15,936 bases of DNA from an uncultured Blautia sp. (lineage in GTDB: Bacteria > Bacillota > Clostridia > Lachnospirales > Lachnospiraceae): positions 1 to 15,936 of the forward strand of contig CAMOXX010000035.1 of NCBI GenBank assembly GCA_946629475.1, given 5' to 3'. Positions 1 to 6,709 of this stretch are shown here, piece after piece; within the stretch, counting starts at the first letter, position 1, and each line of letters starts with the position of its first letter. The position numbers and the translations under genes are program-made. The notes beneath the pieces are model-generated. The model was not told the DNA's origin and ran no database searches. It saw nothing but the letters and a program-made list of their open reading frames with translations.

Positions 1-338
1 CCGGACACCGACAGGCGCAGTTCCGAAATACTGCCGGGCCCGTTTTCGATTTTCCGCCATATCTCTCCCGCTATCCCGCTCCGGCGGATCATATATAGCG
101 CCGCCGCGCACATCGAGGCGTTTCCGCAGAATTCTCCGCCGGCCATTGTGAGTGAAACCGGAACCTCCGCTGTGTCCGAAGATGAAAAGCTGACAAAGCC
201 GGCCTGCTCCGCCTCGGGGCATATCCTCATCAGTTCTGACGCGGCGGACATCCGGAGGGATGGATCCACAGGGCTTTCCACCAGTACCGTGATGTTCCCC
301 GTGGGGTCCAGCACACTGTACCTGACAGGCTGCTTCAT
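1..338 (-). CDS. DapF-like amino acid epimerase/racemase, partial (C-terminus beyond left edge)
   Basis: The reverse strand is open from an ATG at 338 to the window edge, giving about 112 residues of an incomplete protein. Residues 64-78 read roughly GGEFCGNASMCAAAL, which matches the N-terminal catalytic block of diaminopimelate epimerases (MCGNGxRC). The Cys before Gly-Asn would be one of the two thiol acid/base residues that invert the alpha carbon. The Gly and Arg of the classical DapF block are changed to Ala and Met, so the substrate is probably not meso-diaminopimelate. The ATG overlaps the stop of the ABC ATPase by 4 nt (ATGA), so it is translationally coupled and is the last visible gene of the amino acid importer operon. 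I infer a racemase for the imported amino acid. The second catalytic Cys would lie outside the window and cannot be checked. Confidence 0.62.
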   Translation of the reverse strand, partial: MKQPVRYSVLDPTGNITVLVESPVDPSLRMSAASELMRICPEAEQAGFVSFSSSDTAEVPVSLTMAGGEFCGNASMCAAALYMIRRSGIAGEIWRKIENGPGSISELRLSVS

Positions 339-1093
339 CGCTCAAACACCCGCAGGAACGCCTTTGTCCTTTCTTCCTTCGGATTGCCGAACACATCCTC
401 CGGGTCGCCCTGTTCCACAATCACGCCGCCGTCCATGAATATGACGCGGTTGCTCACCGCCTTGGCAAAGGGCATCTCGTGGGTCACCACGACCATGGTC
501 ATTTTTTCCTCGGCAAGCTGGCGGATAACCCGCAGGACCTCACCGGTCAGCTCCGGGTCAAGTGCGGATGTCGGCTCGTCAAAGAAAAGAATCTCCGGCT
601 TCATAGCGAGGGCCCGCGCGATTGCAACCCTCTGCTGCTGCCCGCCCGAAAGCTGGTACGGATAGGAATTCGCCTTGTCGGCAATTCCCATTTTTTTCAG
701 GAGATCCATCGCGGTCTCCTCCGCCTCGCCGCGGCTCCGTCCCTGAACATGGATCGGGGCATCAATCAGGTTTTTCAGCACACTGTAATGCGGAAACAGA
801 TTGAACTGCTGAAACACCAGGCCGCAGTAGGTGCGGAACTTTTTGAGTTCATTGTGATGCACGTATACCGTATGGCCCGACGCATTGGTGTGGGCAGCCT
901 TCTGCCCCATGTAAGAGATTTCTCCCCCGTCAATGGTCTCCAGGAAGGTCGCGCATCTCAGGAGTGTGGATTTTCCGGAGCCCGAAGGTCCGATGATACT
1001 GACAACCTCGCCGCTGTCTACTCCAAAGCTGATGTCCTTCAGCACTTCCAGGCTGTCAAAATGCTTCCGGATATTTTTCATTTCGATAATCAT
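335..1093 (-). CDS. Polar amino acid ABC transporter, ATP-binding protein
   Basis: This 252-residue cytoplasmic ATPase energises amino acid import through the neighbouring permease. All ABC motifs are present: Walker A GPSGSGKST at residues 35-43, Q-loop Gln95, signature LSGGQQQRVAIARAL from 148, Walker B ILFFDEP at 168-174 with Glu173, D-loop SALD, and H-loop His205. Length and motif spacing fit the GlnQ/HisP/ArtP class of polar amino acid importers. An insert at about residues 65-85 (containing HTNASGHTVYVHH) lies between Walker A and the Q-loop. The gene starts 12 nt after the permease stop, with a modest GGTGG ribosome site, and overlaps the next gene by 4 nt. The substrate cannot be read from the ATPase. 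Family assignment is secure. Confidence 0.95.
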   Translation of the reverse strand: MIIEMKNIRKHFDSLEVLKDISFGVDSGEVVSIIGPSGSGKSTLLRCATFLETIDGGEISYMGQKAAHTNASGHTVYVHHNELKKFRTYCGLVFQQFNLFPHYSVLKNLIDAPIHVQGRSRGEAEETAMDLLKKMGIADKANSYPYQLSGGQQQRVAIARALAMKPEILFFDEPTSALDPELTGEVLRVIRQLAEEKMTMVVVTHEMPFAKAVSNRVIFMDGGVIVEQGDPEDVFGNPKEERTKAFLRVFER

Positions 1094-1105
1094 TCTGCCA
1101 CCGCC

Positions 1106-1753
1106 TTATCTGTAATAATCCATGGCCTTCTCGATCCGTTCCATCGCGAAGGCAACCACATAGTTCGCCACAAAGTAGAAAACGCCGGCGATGACGAAGG
1201 GCAGGAAGGAAGTCTGGGATGCCGAAATCTGCTTTGCGAGGGAGAACACCTCCTGATAAGCCAGGGTGAAGGCCAGCGAAGTGTCCTTGACAAGTGTGAT
1301 CACCTCATTTGTGACCGACGGCATGATTCTTTTGATGACCTGCGGAAGGATGATCCGCATAAAGGTCTGGGTCTTTGTATAGCCCAGAACCTCGGCCGCC
1401 TCATACTGTCCGACATGGATCGATTCGATGCCGCCTCTGTAGATCTCCGCAAAGTAGGCCGCGTAGTTGATAATAAAGCCGAAAATCAGTGCCGGGAAAC
1501 GCCATCCGCGGATCGACATTCCAAACAGATAGTATGGTCCGAAATACCAGACCAGAAGCTGCAGCATCAGCGGGGTTCCCCGGATTACGGAGATATAGAC
1601 TCTTATGATGACCCGCACAACCGAGAACCTGGATTTGCGCAGCAGGGCTACGACCATGCCCAGAGGCAGCGAGCCCAGGAGCGTCAGGGCAAAAATGCCG
1701 CAGGTCCGAAGCATACCGGCAGCCATCGTTGAAATCATTGTGTTTAATTCCAT
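1106..1753 (-). CDS. Polar amino acid ABC transporter, permease (HisM/GlnP type)
   Basis: A 215-residue integral membrane permease of the HisMQ family. I start it at the ATG at 1753 (MELNTMIST) because GAGAGG lies 7 nt upstream; the in-frame upstream extension to 1822 has no membrane character and runs through an inverted repeat. Hydrophobic segments fall at about residues 10-37, 60-78, 88-102 and 175-205. The EAA loop that contacts the ATPase is visible as GQYEAAEVLGYTKTQTF at about 115-131. Another typical feature is IRGTPLMLQL at about 57-66. It is the only permease here, so it probably forms a homodimer. It lies between the binding protein and ATPase genes of the same operon. Confidence 0.94.
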   Translation of the reverse strand: MELNTMISTMAAGMLRTCGIFALTLLGSLPLGMVVALLRKSRFSVVRVIIRVYISVIRGTPLMLQLLVWYFGPYYLFGMSIRGWRFPALIFGFIINYAAYFAEIYRGGIESIHVGQYEAAEVLGYTKTQTFMRIILPQVIKRIMPSVTNEVITLVKDTSLAFTLAYQEVFSLAKQISASQTSFLPFVIAGVFYFVANYVVAFAMERIEKAMDYYR

Positions 1754-1760
1754 AGCAGTA

Positions 1761-1766
1761 CCTCTC
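1761..1766 (-). promoter_or_regulatory. Ribosome binding site deciding the permease start
   Basis: GAGAGG on the reverse strand sits 7 nt before the ATG at 1753. No comparable site precedes the longer in-frame start at 1822, so the shorter permease is preferred. Confidence 0.75.
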
Positions 1767-1779
1767 AGGCATGAAATAC

Positions 1780-1818
1780 GGCCGGCAGACCGGAGAAAAA
1801 GTTCCCGGCATGCCGGCC
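1780..1818 (-). repeat. Inverted repeat between binding protein and permease genes
   Basis: GGCCGGCA at 1780-1787 pairs perfectly with TGCCGGCC at 1811-1818. A second palindrome, CCGGCATGCCGG, overlaps the right arm (1805-1816), so two alternative folds are possible. It lies in the 99-nt gap between the substrate-binding protein and the permease. Hairpins at this point often keep binding protein transcript in excess over membrane components. There is no proper U-tract after the outer stem, so a full terminator is unlikely. Role is inferred. Confidence 0.5.
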
Positions 1819-1852
1819 GCACGATGATACGTTCACAGGGCAGAGCGCCTGA

Positions 1853-2662
1853 TTATTTCAGGATAAGATAATCGTAGATGTCCGGATATTTTTTGCCGAT
1901 CTCATCAATTGTGCCGTTCTCCGACAGCGTATCCAGAGCTTCGTTGATCTTATCGCAGAGCTCAGTGTCATCCTTGCGGAATCCGATCGCGTACTGCTCG
2001 CTTCCCAGCTCCTCGTCGAGGTATTTGTAGCCTTCCTCCTCACTCATGAGGAAATTGCCGCTGGTTACATCGATCGCAAGCGCGTCGATCGCGCCGGCCT
2101 TCAGATCCGTAAACGCGATTGTGTAGGTCTCATAAACCTCGAGGGAAGCAAATGTGCTGCACAGCTCAGCCTGGCCCTCTTCATCGTTCAGAAGGTCATA
2201 GGCGGATGTGGATGTCTGAACACCGACGGTCTTTCCAGCCAGGTCGGCGAGCGTCTCGATTCCGGAATCCTCGCTCACGAGGATCATCTGGGTATTGTCG
2301 GAATACGGCTTGCTCCAGAGATAGTCGTCCTCACGGCCGTTCATGGTAAATCCGGACCAGATGCAGTCGCAGCTGCCGGCATTCAGCTCGGCATCCTTGG
2401 CATCCCAGTTGAACGGGACAGCCTCATACTCCCAACCGTAAAGCTCGCAGACAGCCTGGGCCAGTTCAACGTCGAAGCCTGTTGTTTCGCCGTTGTCATC
2501 AATATAGGAATATGGCGGATAATCGAGGTCAAATCCATGTTTGAAAACAAATGTCTCCTCAGCTGCATCCGCTTCCTCCGCAGACACTGCAAAGCTGCCA
2601 AGGCTCATAAGCATCATAGCGGACATACTGACTGTCAGAATGGTTGCGATTCTTTTTTTCAT
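1853..2662 (-). CDS. Amino acid ABC transporter substrate-binding protein (SBP family 3)
   Basis: A 269-residue exported solute-binding protein. Residues 1-28 form a Sec signal peptide (MKKR, a hydrophobic core, then AVSA before EE). The mature part shows the family 3 hallmarks: YPPYSYIDDNGETTGFDVEL near residues 49-68, the SGFTMNGRED segment around 104-113 where most relatives have the ligand-binding S/T and R, and LADLAGKTVGVQTSTSAYD in the second lobe. The family suggests a polar or charged amino acid as ligand. AGGAG lies 9 nt before the ATG. It is the first gene of the operon behind the promoter at 2745-2773. Oddly, no Cys lies at the end of the signal peptide, so there is no lipobox, although Gram-positive binding proteins are normally lipid-anchored. 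The exact ligand is unknown. Confidence 0.93.
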   Translation of the reverse strand: MKKRIATILTVSMSAMMLMSLGSFAVSAEEADAAEETFVFKHGFDLDYPPYSYIDDNGETTGFDVELAQAVCELYGWEYEAVPFNWDAKDAELNAGSCDCIWSGFTMNGREDDYLWSKPYSDNTQMILVSEDSGIETLADLAGKTVGVQTSTSAYDLLNDEEGQAELCSTFASLEVYETYTIAFTDLKAGAIDALAIDVTSGNFLMSEEEGYKYLDEELGSEQYAIGFRKDDTELCDKINEALDTLSENGTIDEIGKKYPDIYDYLILK

Positions 2663-2688
2663 GCTTCATTTCTCCTTACATTTGTCCT

Positions 2689-2709
2689 GCGGATAGAGTC
2701 GTCATCCGC
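2689..2709 (-). other. Possible leader hairpin in the binding-protein mRNA
   Basis: GCGGAT and ATCCGC form a 6-bp stem with a 9-nt loop in the roughly 75-nt leader between the promoter and the binding-protein ATG. A second small stem (CTGC/GCAG) lies at 2722-2735. Neither has a U-tract or matches a riboswitch that I recognise. Confidence 0.3.
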
Positions 2710-2744
2710 TTTCTTATAGTACTGCGCTCCGGCAGTTCTTCATC

Positions 2745-2773
2745 ATAATAGCACATTAAAGTATTATTGTAAA
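2745..2773 (-). promoter_or_regulatory. Sigma-A promoter of the amino acid transport operon
   Basis: On the reverse strand TTTACA (2768-2773) and TATTAT (2745-2750) are separated by exactly 17 nt in an AT-rich stretch. It points to the binding-protein gene and lies just after the terminator of the preceding operon. Confidence 0.8.
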
Positions 2774-2786
2774 GAATTCTTTTTGC

Positions 2787-2828
2787 AAAGAAAATGCAGA
2801 GCACTTCAGATTGAGAAATGCTCTGCAC
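2787..2828 (-). terminator. Rho-independent terminator of the decarboxylase operon
   Basis: On the reverse strand TGCAGAGCA (2819-2827) and TGCTCTGCA (2795-2803) form a 9-bp perfect stem with a 15-nt loop, followed by TTTTCTTT. It begins 10 nt after the stop codon of the decarboxylase gene and separates that operon from the transport operon. Confidence 0.85.
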
Positions 2829-2837
2829 CGTATGTTT

Positions 2838-4115
2838 TCAGTCCTTCAGGATCTTTTCGTAAAGATCCGGGAAGCAGTCAAAGGTCGCAAAATAATCCCT
2901 GGCTGTCTCAGCCCTCCGGATCAGCCGGAAGGAACCGTCCTCCTTCAGCAGGACCTCGGCGGATTTCAGCTTGCCGTTATAATTGTAGCCCATCGAGAAG
3001 CCGTGGGCGCCGGTGTCATGAATCACGAGCAGATCCCCCATGTCCACCTTCGGAAGGTACCGGTCGATGGCAAATTTGTCGTTGTTCTCGCAGAGCGACC
3101 CGGTCACATCATAAAGATGGTCGCAGACCTCATGCTCCTTGCCCATCACCGTAATGTGGTGGTAGGCCCCGTACATAGCGGGCCGCATCAGGTTTACGGC
3201 GCAGGCATCCACCCCGATATACTCCTTGTGGGTGTGTTTTTCGTGGATCGCCTTCGTCACCAGGCAGCCGTACGGCCCCATCATGAAGCGTCCGAGCTCC
3301 GTGTAGATCGCTATATCCCCCATTCCTGCCGGGACAAGAACCTCCTCATACACCCTTCTGACTCCCTCTCCGATCACGGAGATATCGTTCGGCTCCTGAT
3401 CCGGACTGTAGGGGATCCCGATTCCACCGGAAAGGTTGACAAAGGTGATATGCGCTCCTGTCTCCTTCTGGAGCCTGACAGCCAGCTCGAACATCACCTT
3501 TGCAAGCATCGGATAATACTCGTTTGTCACAGTGTTGCTGGCAAGGAACGCGTGAATCCCGAAGCGTTTTGCCCCCTTCGATTTTAAAATGCGGAACGCC
3601 TCAAAAATCTGCTCCTCCGTCATCCCGTATTTCGCGTCGCCGGGGTTGTCCATAATATCGTTGCTGATCTTGAAAAGCCCGCCCGGGTTGAACCGGCAGC
3701 TGATGATCTCCGGGATATGGCCTACTGCCTGCTCCACAAAAGGAATGTGCGTGATGTCATCCAGATTGATGATCCCGCCGATCTCATCACAGAAGCGGAA
3801 CTCCTCAGGAGGGGTGTCGTTGGAGGAGAACATGATGTCGCCTCCGCTGCATCCTGCCGCACGGGCAAGCATCAGTTCGGTCATCGAGGAACAGTCGCAT
3901 CCGCAGCCGTACTCCCTCAGAATGTCAATCAGGAACGGGTTGGGCGTCGCCTTCACCGCAAAGAATTCTTTGAAGCCCGGGTTCCACGAAAACGCCGCTT
4001 TTAATGCCGCCGCGTTTTCACGGATGCCTTTTTCATCATACAGATGGAACGGTGTCGGAATCTCTTTGGTAATCTCCTGCAGTTTCTCCAGCGTCACAAA
4101 GGGTCTTTTTTTCAT
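2838..4115 (-). CDS. Diaminopimelate decarboxylase-family PLP enzyme, divergent
   Basis: A 425-residue fold-type III PLP enzyme of the LysA/ornithine decarboxylase family. The PLP lysine is Lys55 in FFAVKATPNP. The phosphate-binding glycine loop is LSGGIGIPYS around 228-236. TELGRFMMGPYG (272-283) is the ExGR substrate/PLP motif, SLCEN (340-344) carries the catalytic Cys-Glu of the second subunit, and GYNYNGKLKSAEVLL (376-390) matches the C-terminal Tyr block. The usual HxHIGS motif reads HAFLAS (188-193), so the His that stacks on the PLP ring is replaced by Phe190 and the Gly by Ala192. It would make lysine from meso-diaminopimelate if canonical, but the altered motif leaves the substrate open. 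The gene follows the rhomboid-like gene by 33 nt with AAAGGA upstream, and a terminator follows. Confidence 0.82.
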   Translation of the reverse strand: MKKRPFVTLEKLQEITKEIPTPFHLYDEKGIRENAAALKAAFSWNPGFKEFFAVKATPNPFLIDILREYGCGCDCSSMTELMLARAAGCSGGDIMFSSNDTPPEEFRFCDEIGGIINLDDITHIPFVEQAVGHIPEIISCRFNPGGLFKISNDIMDNPGDAKYGMTEEQIFEAFRILKSKGAKRFGIHAFLASNTVTNEYYPMLAKVMFELAVRLQKETGAHITFVNLSGGIGIPYSPDQEPNDISVIGEGVRRVYEEVLVPAGMGDIAIYTELGRFMMGPYGCLVTKAIHEKHTHKEYIGVDACAVNLMRPAMYGAYHHITVMGKEHEVCDHLYDVTGSLCENNDKFAIDRYLPKVDMGDLLVIHDTGAHGFSMGYNYNGKLKSAEVLLKEDGSFRLIRRAETARDYFATFDCFPDLYEKILKD

Positions 4116-4148
4116 CTCGGAATTGTGTCCTTTCTTGCCTTCCGTACT

Positions 4149-5009
4149 TTACTGTACGTGTGTATGGGTAAAGAGATGATCCTGGCAGTATTCGTAATTG
4201 CCGTTGCATTTGGAGCAGAAACGGAACTCCAGATCCGGTGAGTCCTTTTCCGTACGCCCGCAGATCGCGCATTTATGCTTTGTCACATTTGAGCCCTGCA
4301 CTCTTCCCTCCGGCTGCATTGCCTTCTGGAAATCACGCCTGCGCTTAACCTCCCTCGGACGGTACCGGCTGATATCCTTGTTGCCCAGATAGAACAGGCC
4401 GAAGTTGATCAGCGACGCTGCCGCCGGAATAATCATGAACCAGTAACCGTACCGGATGTAATCAAACATCGTGTAAAGCACAATCGCGGCATAGACGATC
4501 GCCATCCACTTCATCCGGATCGGAATGACAAACCACAGAAGGATCTGCATATCCGGGAACAGGGACGCAAACGCAAGGAACACGGACAGGCAGATATAGT
4601 AGGTCGACATTGACATACCGGCATAATTATCATAAACACCGCCCGTAAATATATGAAGCAGGAAGGCTCCGATGATGGTGAGCAGCATGCCGTTTGCGAT
4701 AAACAGCGTGTAGCGGAAGCTTCCGATTGCGCGGTCCAGCGATTTTCCCAACGGATAATAAAAGAACATGATGGAAATCACAAACAGCAGGAAATTCCCC
4801 GTGTTCGGCGGATAGATGATCCATGTGACCAGCCGCCAGATCTGCCCTCTCAGGATCATGGATACGTTCAGGTCCAGCAGGAGCAGGATCCTCGGATTGA
4901 CATAATACAACACATATCCGACCACATAGCAGGCAATCAGGTACATGGTGAGGTTTGGTATGGCAAACCGATGATATTTGCGCTCCAGTTTATCGATAAA
5001 GTCTCTCAT
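4149..5009 (-). CDS. Rhomboid-like membrane protein with C-terminal zinc-ribbon-like domain
   Basis: Starting at the ATG at 5009 the protein has 286 residues. Its N-terminal part has about six membrane segments (roughly 20-38, 55-65, 72-86, 100-121, 133-152, 155-209, the last covering two). RGQIWRLVTW at 54-63 is typical of rhomboid/Derlin proteins. The protease dyad appears lost: the serine block reads GMSMST (131-136) in place of GxSG, and the last helix reads PAAASLINFG (195-204) with no His. The basic linker is followed by Cys247, Cys250, Cys265, Cys268, Cys275, His278, His282 and His284, a likely zinc-binding tail on the cytoplasmic side. AAGGAG lies 15 nt and AAAGG 7 nt before the start. 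The upstream extension to 5114 overlaps the promoter, so I rejected it. It is first in an operon with the decarboxylase-family gene. Function is unknown. Confidence 0.72.
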   Translation of the reverse strand: MRDFIDKLERKYHRFAIPNLTMYLIACYVVGYVLYYVNPRILLLLDLNVSMILRGQIWRLVTWIIYPPNTGNFLLFVISIMFFYYPLGKSLDRAIGSFRYTLFIANGMLLTIIGAFLLHIFTGGVYDNYAGMSMSTYYICLSVFLAFASLFPDMQILLWFVIPIRMKWMAIVYAAIVLYTMFDYIRYGYWFMIIPAAASLINFGLFYLGNKDISRYRPREVKRRRDFQKAMQPEGRVQGSNVTKHKCAICGRTEKDSPDLEFRFCSKCNGNYEYCQDHLFTHTHVQ

Positions 5010-5024
5010 ACTAAAGCCTTTGGA

Positions 5025-5030
5025 CTCCTT
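5025..5030 (-). promoter_or_regulatory. Ribosome binding site for the rhomboid-like gene
   Basis: AAGGAG on the reverse strand lies 15 nt before the ATG at 5009, which is long. A second, weaker AAAGG 7 nt before the ATG may be the one used. Either way the start must lie downstream of the promoter at 5070-5098. Confidence 0.5.
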
Positions 5031-5069
5031 TCTAAGATGAACTGAACAGTTACATTTTGCACTTATGTC

Positions 5070-5098
5070 ATTATAGGGATAATGCGGGGCTTTGTCAA
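5070..5098 (-). promoter_or_regulatory. Near-perfect sigma-A promoter of the rhomboid-like/decarboxylase operon
   Basis: The reverse strand carries TTGACA (5093-5098) and TATAAT (5070-5075) separated by 17 nt, which is full consensus in both hexamers and spacing. It predicts strong constitutive transcription with a leader of about 55 nt. Confidence 0.9.
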
Positions 5099-5117
5099 TG
5101 AGAAGCATCGGCACATC

Positions 5118-5147
5118 TTGCGGGGAGGACTGCCTTTATGCTACAAT
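5118..5147 (+). promoter_or_regulatory. Promoter of aroC
   Basis: TTGCGG (5118-5123) and an extended -10 TGCTACAAT (hexamer 5142-5147) are separated by 18 nt. It lies about 40 nt before the aroC start codon and is divergent from the promoter at 5070-5098, with about 20 nt between the two -35 boxes. Confidence 0.6.
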
Positions 5148-5176
5148 GGCTCCACAAAGATTCTTTAATTCTGAAC

Positions 5177-5182
5177 AGGAGG
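5177..5182 (+). promoter_or_regulatory. Ribosome binding site fixing the aroC start
   Basis: AGGAGG lies 5 nt before the ATG at 5188. The longer in-frame start at 5092 would overlap the promoter and lacks such a site. Confidence 0.85.
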
Positions 5183-5187
5183 CTGAC

Positions 5188-6282
5188 ATGGGCGGATCAA
5201 CTTTCGGAAACATTTTCACGGTAACTACCTGGGGAGAATCCCACGGGCCGGCGCTCGGCGCCGTTGTGGACGGCTGCCCCGCAGGGCTTCCGCTCTCCGC
5301 AGATGATATCCAGAGATATCTGGACCGGCGCAAACCCGGCCAGAGCCGTTTTGCGACCGCACGCAGGGAGGAGGACAAAGTTGAGATTCTCTCCGGTGTG
5401 TTTGAGGGAATGACGACCGGCACCCCTGTCTCGCTCCTGATCCGCAATAAAGACCAGCGGTCCCGGGACTACGGGGATATCGCGTATACCTACCGGCCCG
5501 GACATGCTGATTTCTGTTATGACAGCAAATACGGCTTCCGGGATTACCGCGGAGGCGGACGCTCCTCCGCCAGGGAAACCGCCGCGCGTGTAGCCGCCGG
5601 GGCGATCGCCGCCAGGCTGCTTTCTGAGACCGGTATCTCACTCCGGACATATGTGCACAGCATCGGCCCTGTCGCCTGCAAAAGCTTTGACCCGGAGGAG
5701 ATTACACGAAATCCGCTCTGCATGCCTGACAGCTCGGCCGCTGCAGAGGCAGAACAGTATCTTGATCAGTGTATAAAAAATCAGGACAGTGCGGGCGGCG
5801 TGATCGAATGCCGGATCAGCGGCGTGCCGGCCGGACTCGGCAGTCCGGTGTTCGGAAAGCTGGATGCCGTCCTCTCTTCCGCTGTCATGTCCATCGGTGC
5901 CGTAAAAGCGGTCGAGATCGGTGACGGAATCCTCGCGGCAGGCTGCACCGGCTCGGAATCAAACGACGGTTTCTGTGTGTCAGACAGCGGGAAGATCACC
6001 AAAGCCTCCAACCATGCCGGCGGCATCCTCGGAGGCATCAGCGACGGAAGCGAAATCATCATCCGGGCTCACATAAAGCCGACCCCCTCCATCTCTCAGC
6101 CGCAGAATACGGTAACCAAGGATGCGGAGCCGGTCACCATCGAGATTCACGGCCGCCACGACCCGGTGGTCGTACCGCGCGCAGTGGTCGTCGTGGAATC
6201 CATGGCTGCCCTCACCCTGGCCGATGCCCTGCTTGCAAACATGACCTCGCGGCTCGACAGCATAAAAAAATTCTACCGCTGA
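5188..6282 (+). CDS. aroC: Chorismate synthase
   Basis: A 364-residue FMN-dependent chorismate synthase, which removes the C3 phosphate of EPSP in the last step of the shikimate pathway. The start at 5188 gives the canonical N-terminus STFGNIFTVTTWGESHG, with the first catalytic His at residue 19. Family signatures follow in order: RRKPGQSRFATAR (47-59), the RPGHAD block (second His, about 103-108), DYRGGGRSSARETAARV from 119, and the C-terminal RAVVVVESMAALTLADALL region. Length fits the bacterial enzyme. It stands alone, divergent from the rhomboid-like gene, and is followed by a 163-nt gap before the signalling cassette, so no aro operon is visible. Assignment is secure. Confidence 0.97.
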   Translation: MGGSTFGNIFTVTTWGESHGPALGAVVDGCPAGLPLSADDIQRYLDRRKPGQSRFATARREEDKVEILSGVFEGMTTGTPVSLLIRNKDQRSRDYGDIAYTYRPGHADFCYDSKYGFRDYRGGGRSSARETAARVAAGAIAARLLSETGISLRTYVHSIGPVACKSFDPEEITRNPLCMPDSSAAAEAEQYLDQCIKNQDSAGGVIECRISGVPAGLGSPVFGKLDAVLSSAVMSIGAVKAVEIGDGILAAGCTGSESNDGFCVSDSGKITKASNHAGGILGGISDGSEIIIRAHIKPTPSISQPQNTVTKDAEPVTIEIHGRHDPVVVPRAVVVVESMAALTLADALLANMTSRLDSIKKFYR

Positions 6283-6445
6283 GAGTCACTATCTCCTCCC
6301 ATTCATTCGGAATTCCTGCCTCGTTTGTGACATTCTGGAACGCCCCCTTGACGAGAGCGCCTGAACATAGGAAAATGTACAGACAGCGTCTCATAATGAA
6401 TGCGAAGTATTCTTAAGATGCTGAGCAGTCAAAGGATTTTTAGCG
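6283..6445 (+). other. Intergenic gap between aroC and the signalling cassette
   Basis: No ORF or clear terminator is seen. TTGACG (6348-6353) followed 17 nt later by GAAAAT (6371-6376) is a possible but weak promoter for the downstream three-gene cassette. A GGAATTCC palindrome lies at 6309-6316. Confidence 0.4.
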
Positions 6446-6709
6446 ATGATACGAGAGGGCATATATAACATGGATTTCAGAGAGCTGCTGAATGATTTGA
6501 AAGGTTTTCTGCCGGATATGGCAATCCTGGGACTGCCGTTATCATTGTCCCGGGAGACACAGCAGAGGCTGTGTGAGCTTGGTGCTGCAGAATCCGGTAA
6601 AATCCTGACTCAGGTAATCAGACGGATCGACTCCGGTTCTGTCGAAACAATCGAAACTCTCACACAGGAAGCTTTGAATAACCGACGAAAAAAGGACATT
6701 GCAAAATGA
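6446..6709 (+). CDS. Small uncharacterised protein of the HTH-REC/LytS cassette
   Basis: An 87-residue, probably cytoplasmic, mostly helical protein that I do not recognise. It has no signal peptide, membrane segment or cysteine motif, and ends in a basic tail (NNRRKKDIAK). Two starts are possible: 6446 with AAAGGA 9 nt upstream, or the ATG at 6470 (MDFRELLNDL) with GAGAGGG 10 nt upstream, which would give 79 residues. The stop overlaps the start of the next gene by 4 nt (ATGA), so its translation is tied to that of the regulator, and a role in the same signalling pathway (partner of the regulator or kinase) is inferred from this. The tight coupling argues that it is a real gene. Confidence 0.65.
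   Translation: MIREGIYNMDFRELLNDLKGFLPDMAILGLPLSLSRETQQRLCELGAAESGKILTQVIRRIDSGSVETIETLTQEALNNRRKKDIAK

Noticed and set aside
148..438. 96-codon plus-strand ORF
   Set aside because: Antisense to the DapF-like gene, whose catalytic motif is recognisable.
479..1732. 417-codon plus-strand ORF
   Set aside because: It lies opposite the ABC ATPase and permease genes, both of which have clear motifs, and its product has no recognisable domain.
4141..4157. Short GTAC inverted repeat between the rhomboid-like and decarboxylase genes as a terminator
   Set aside because: The stem is only about 5 bp and has no U-tract.
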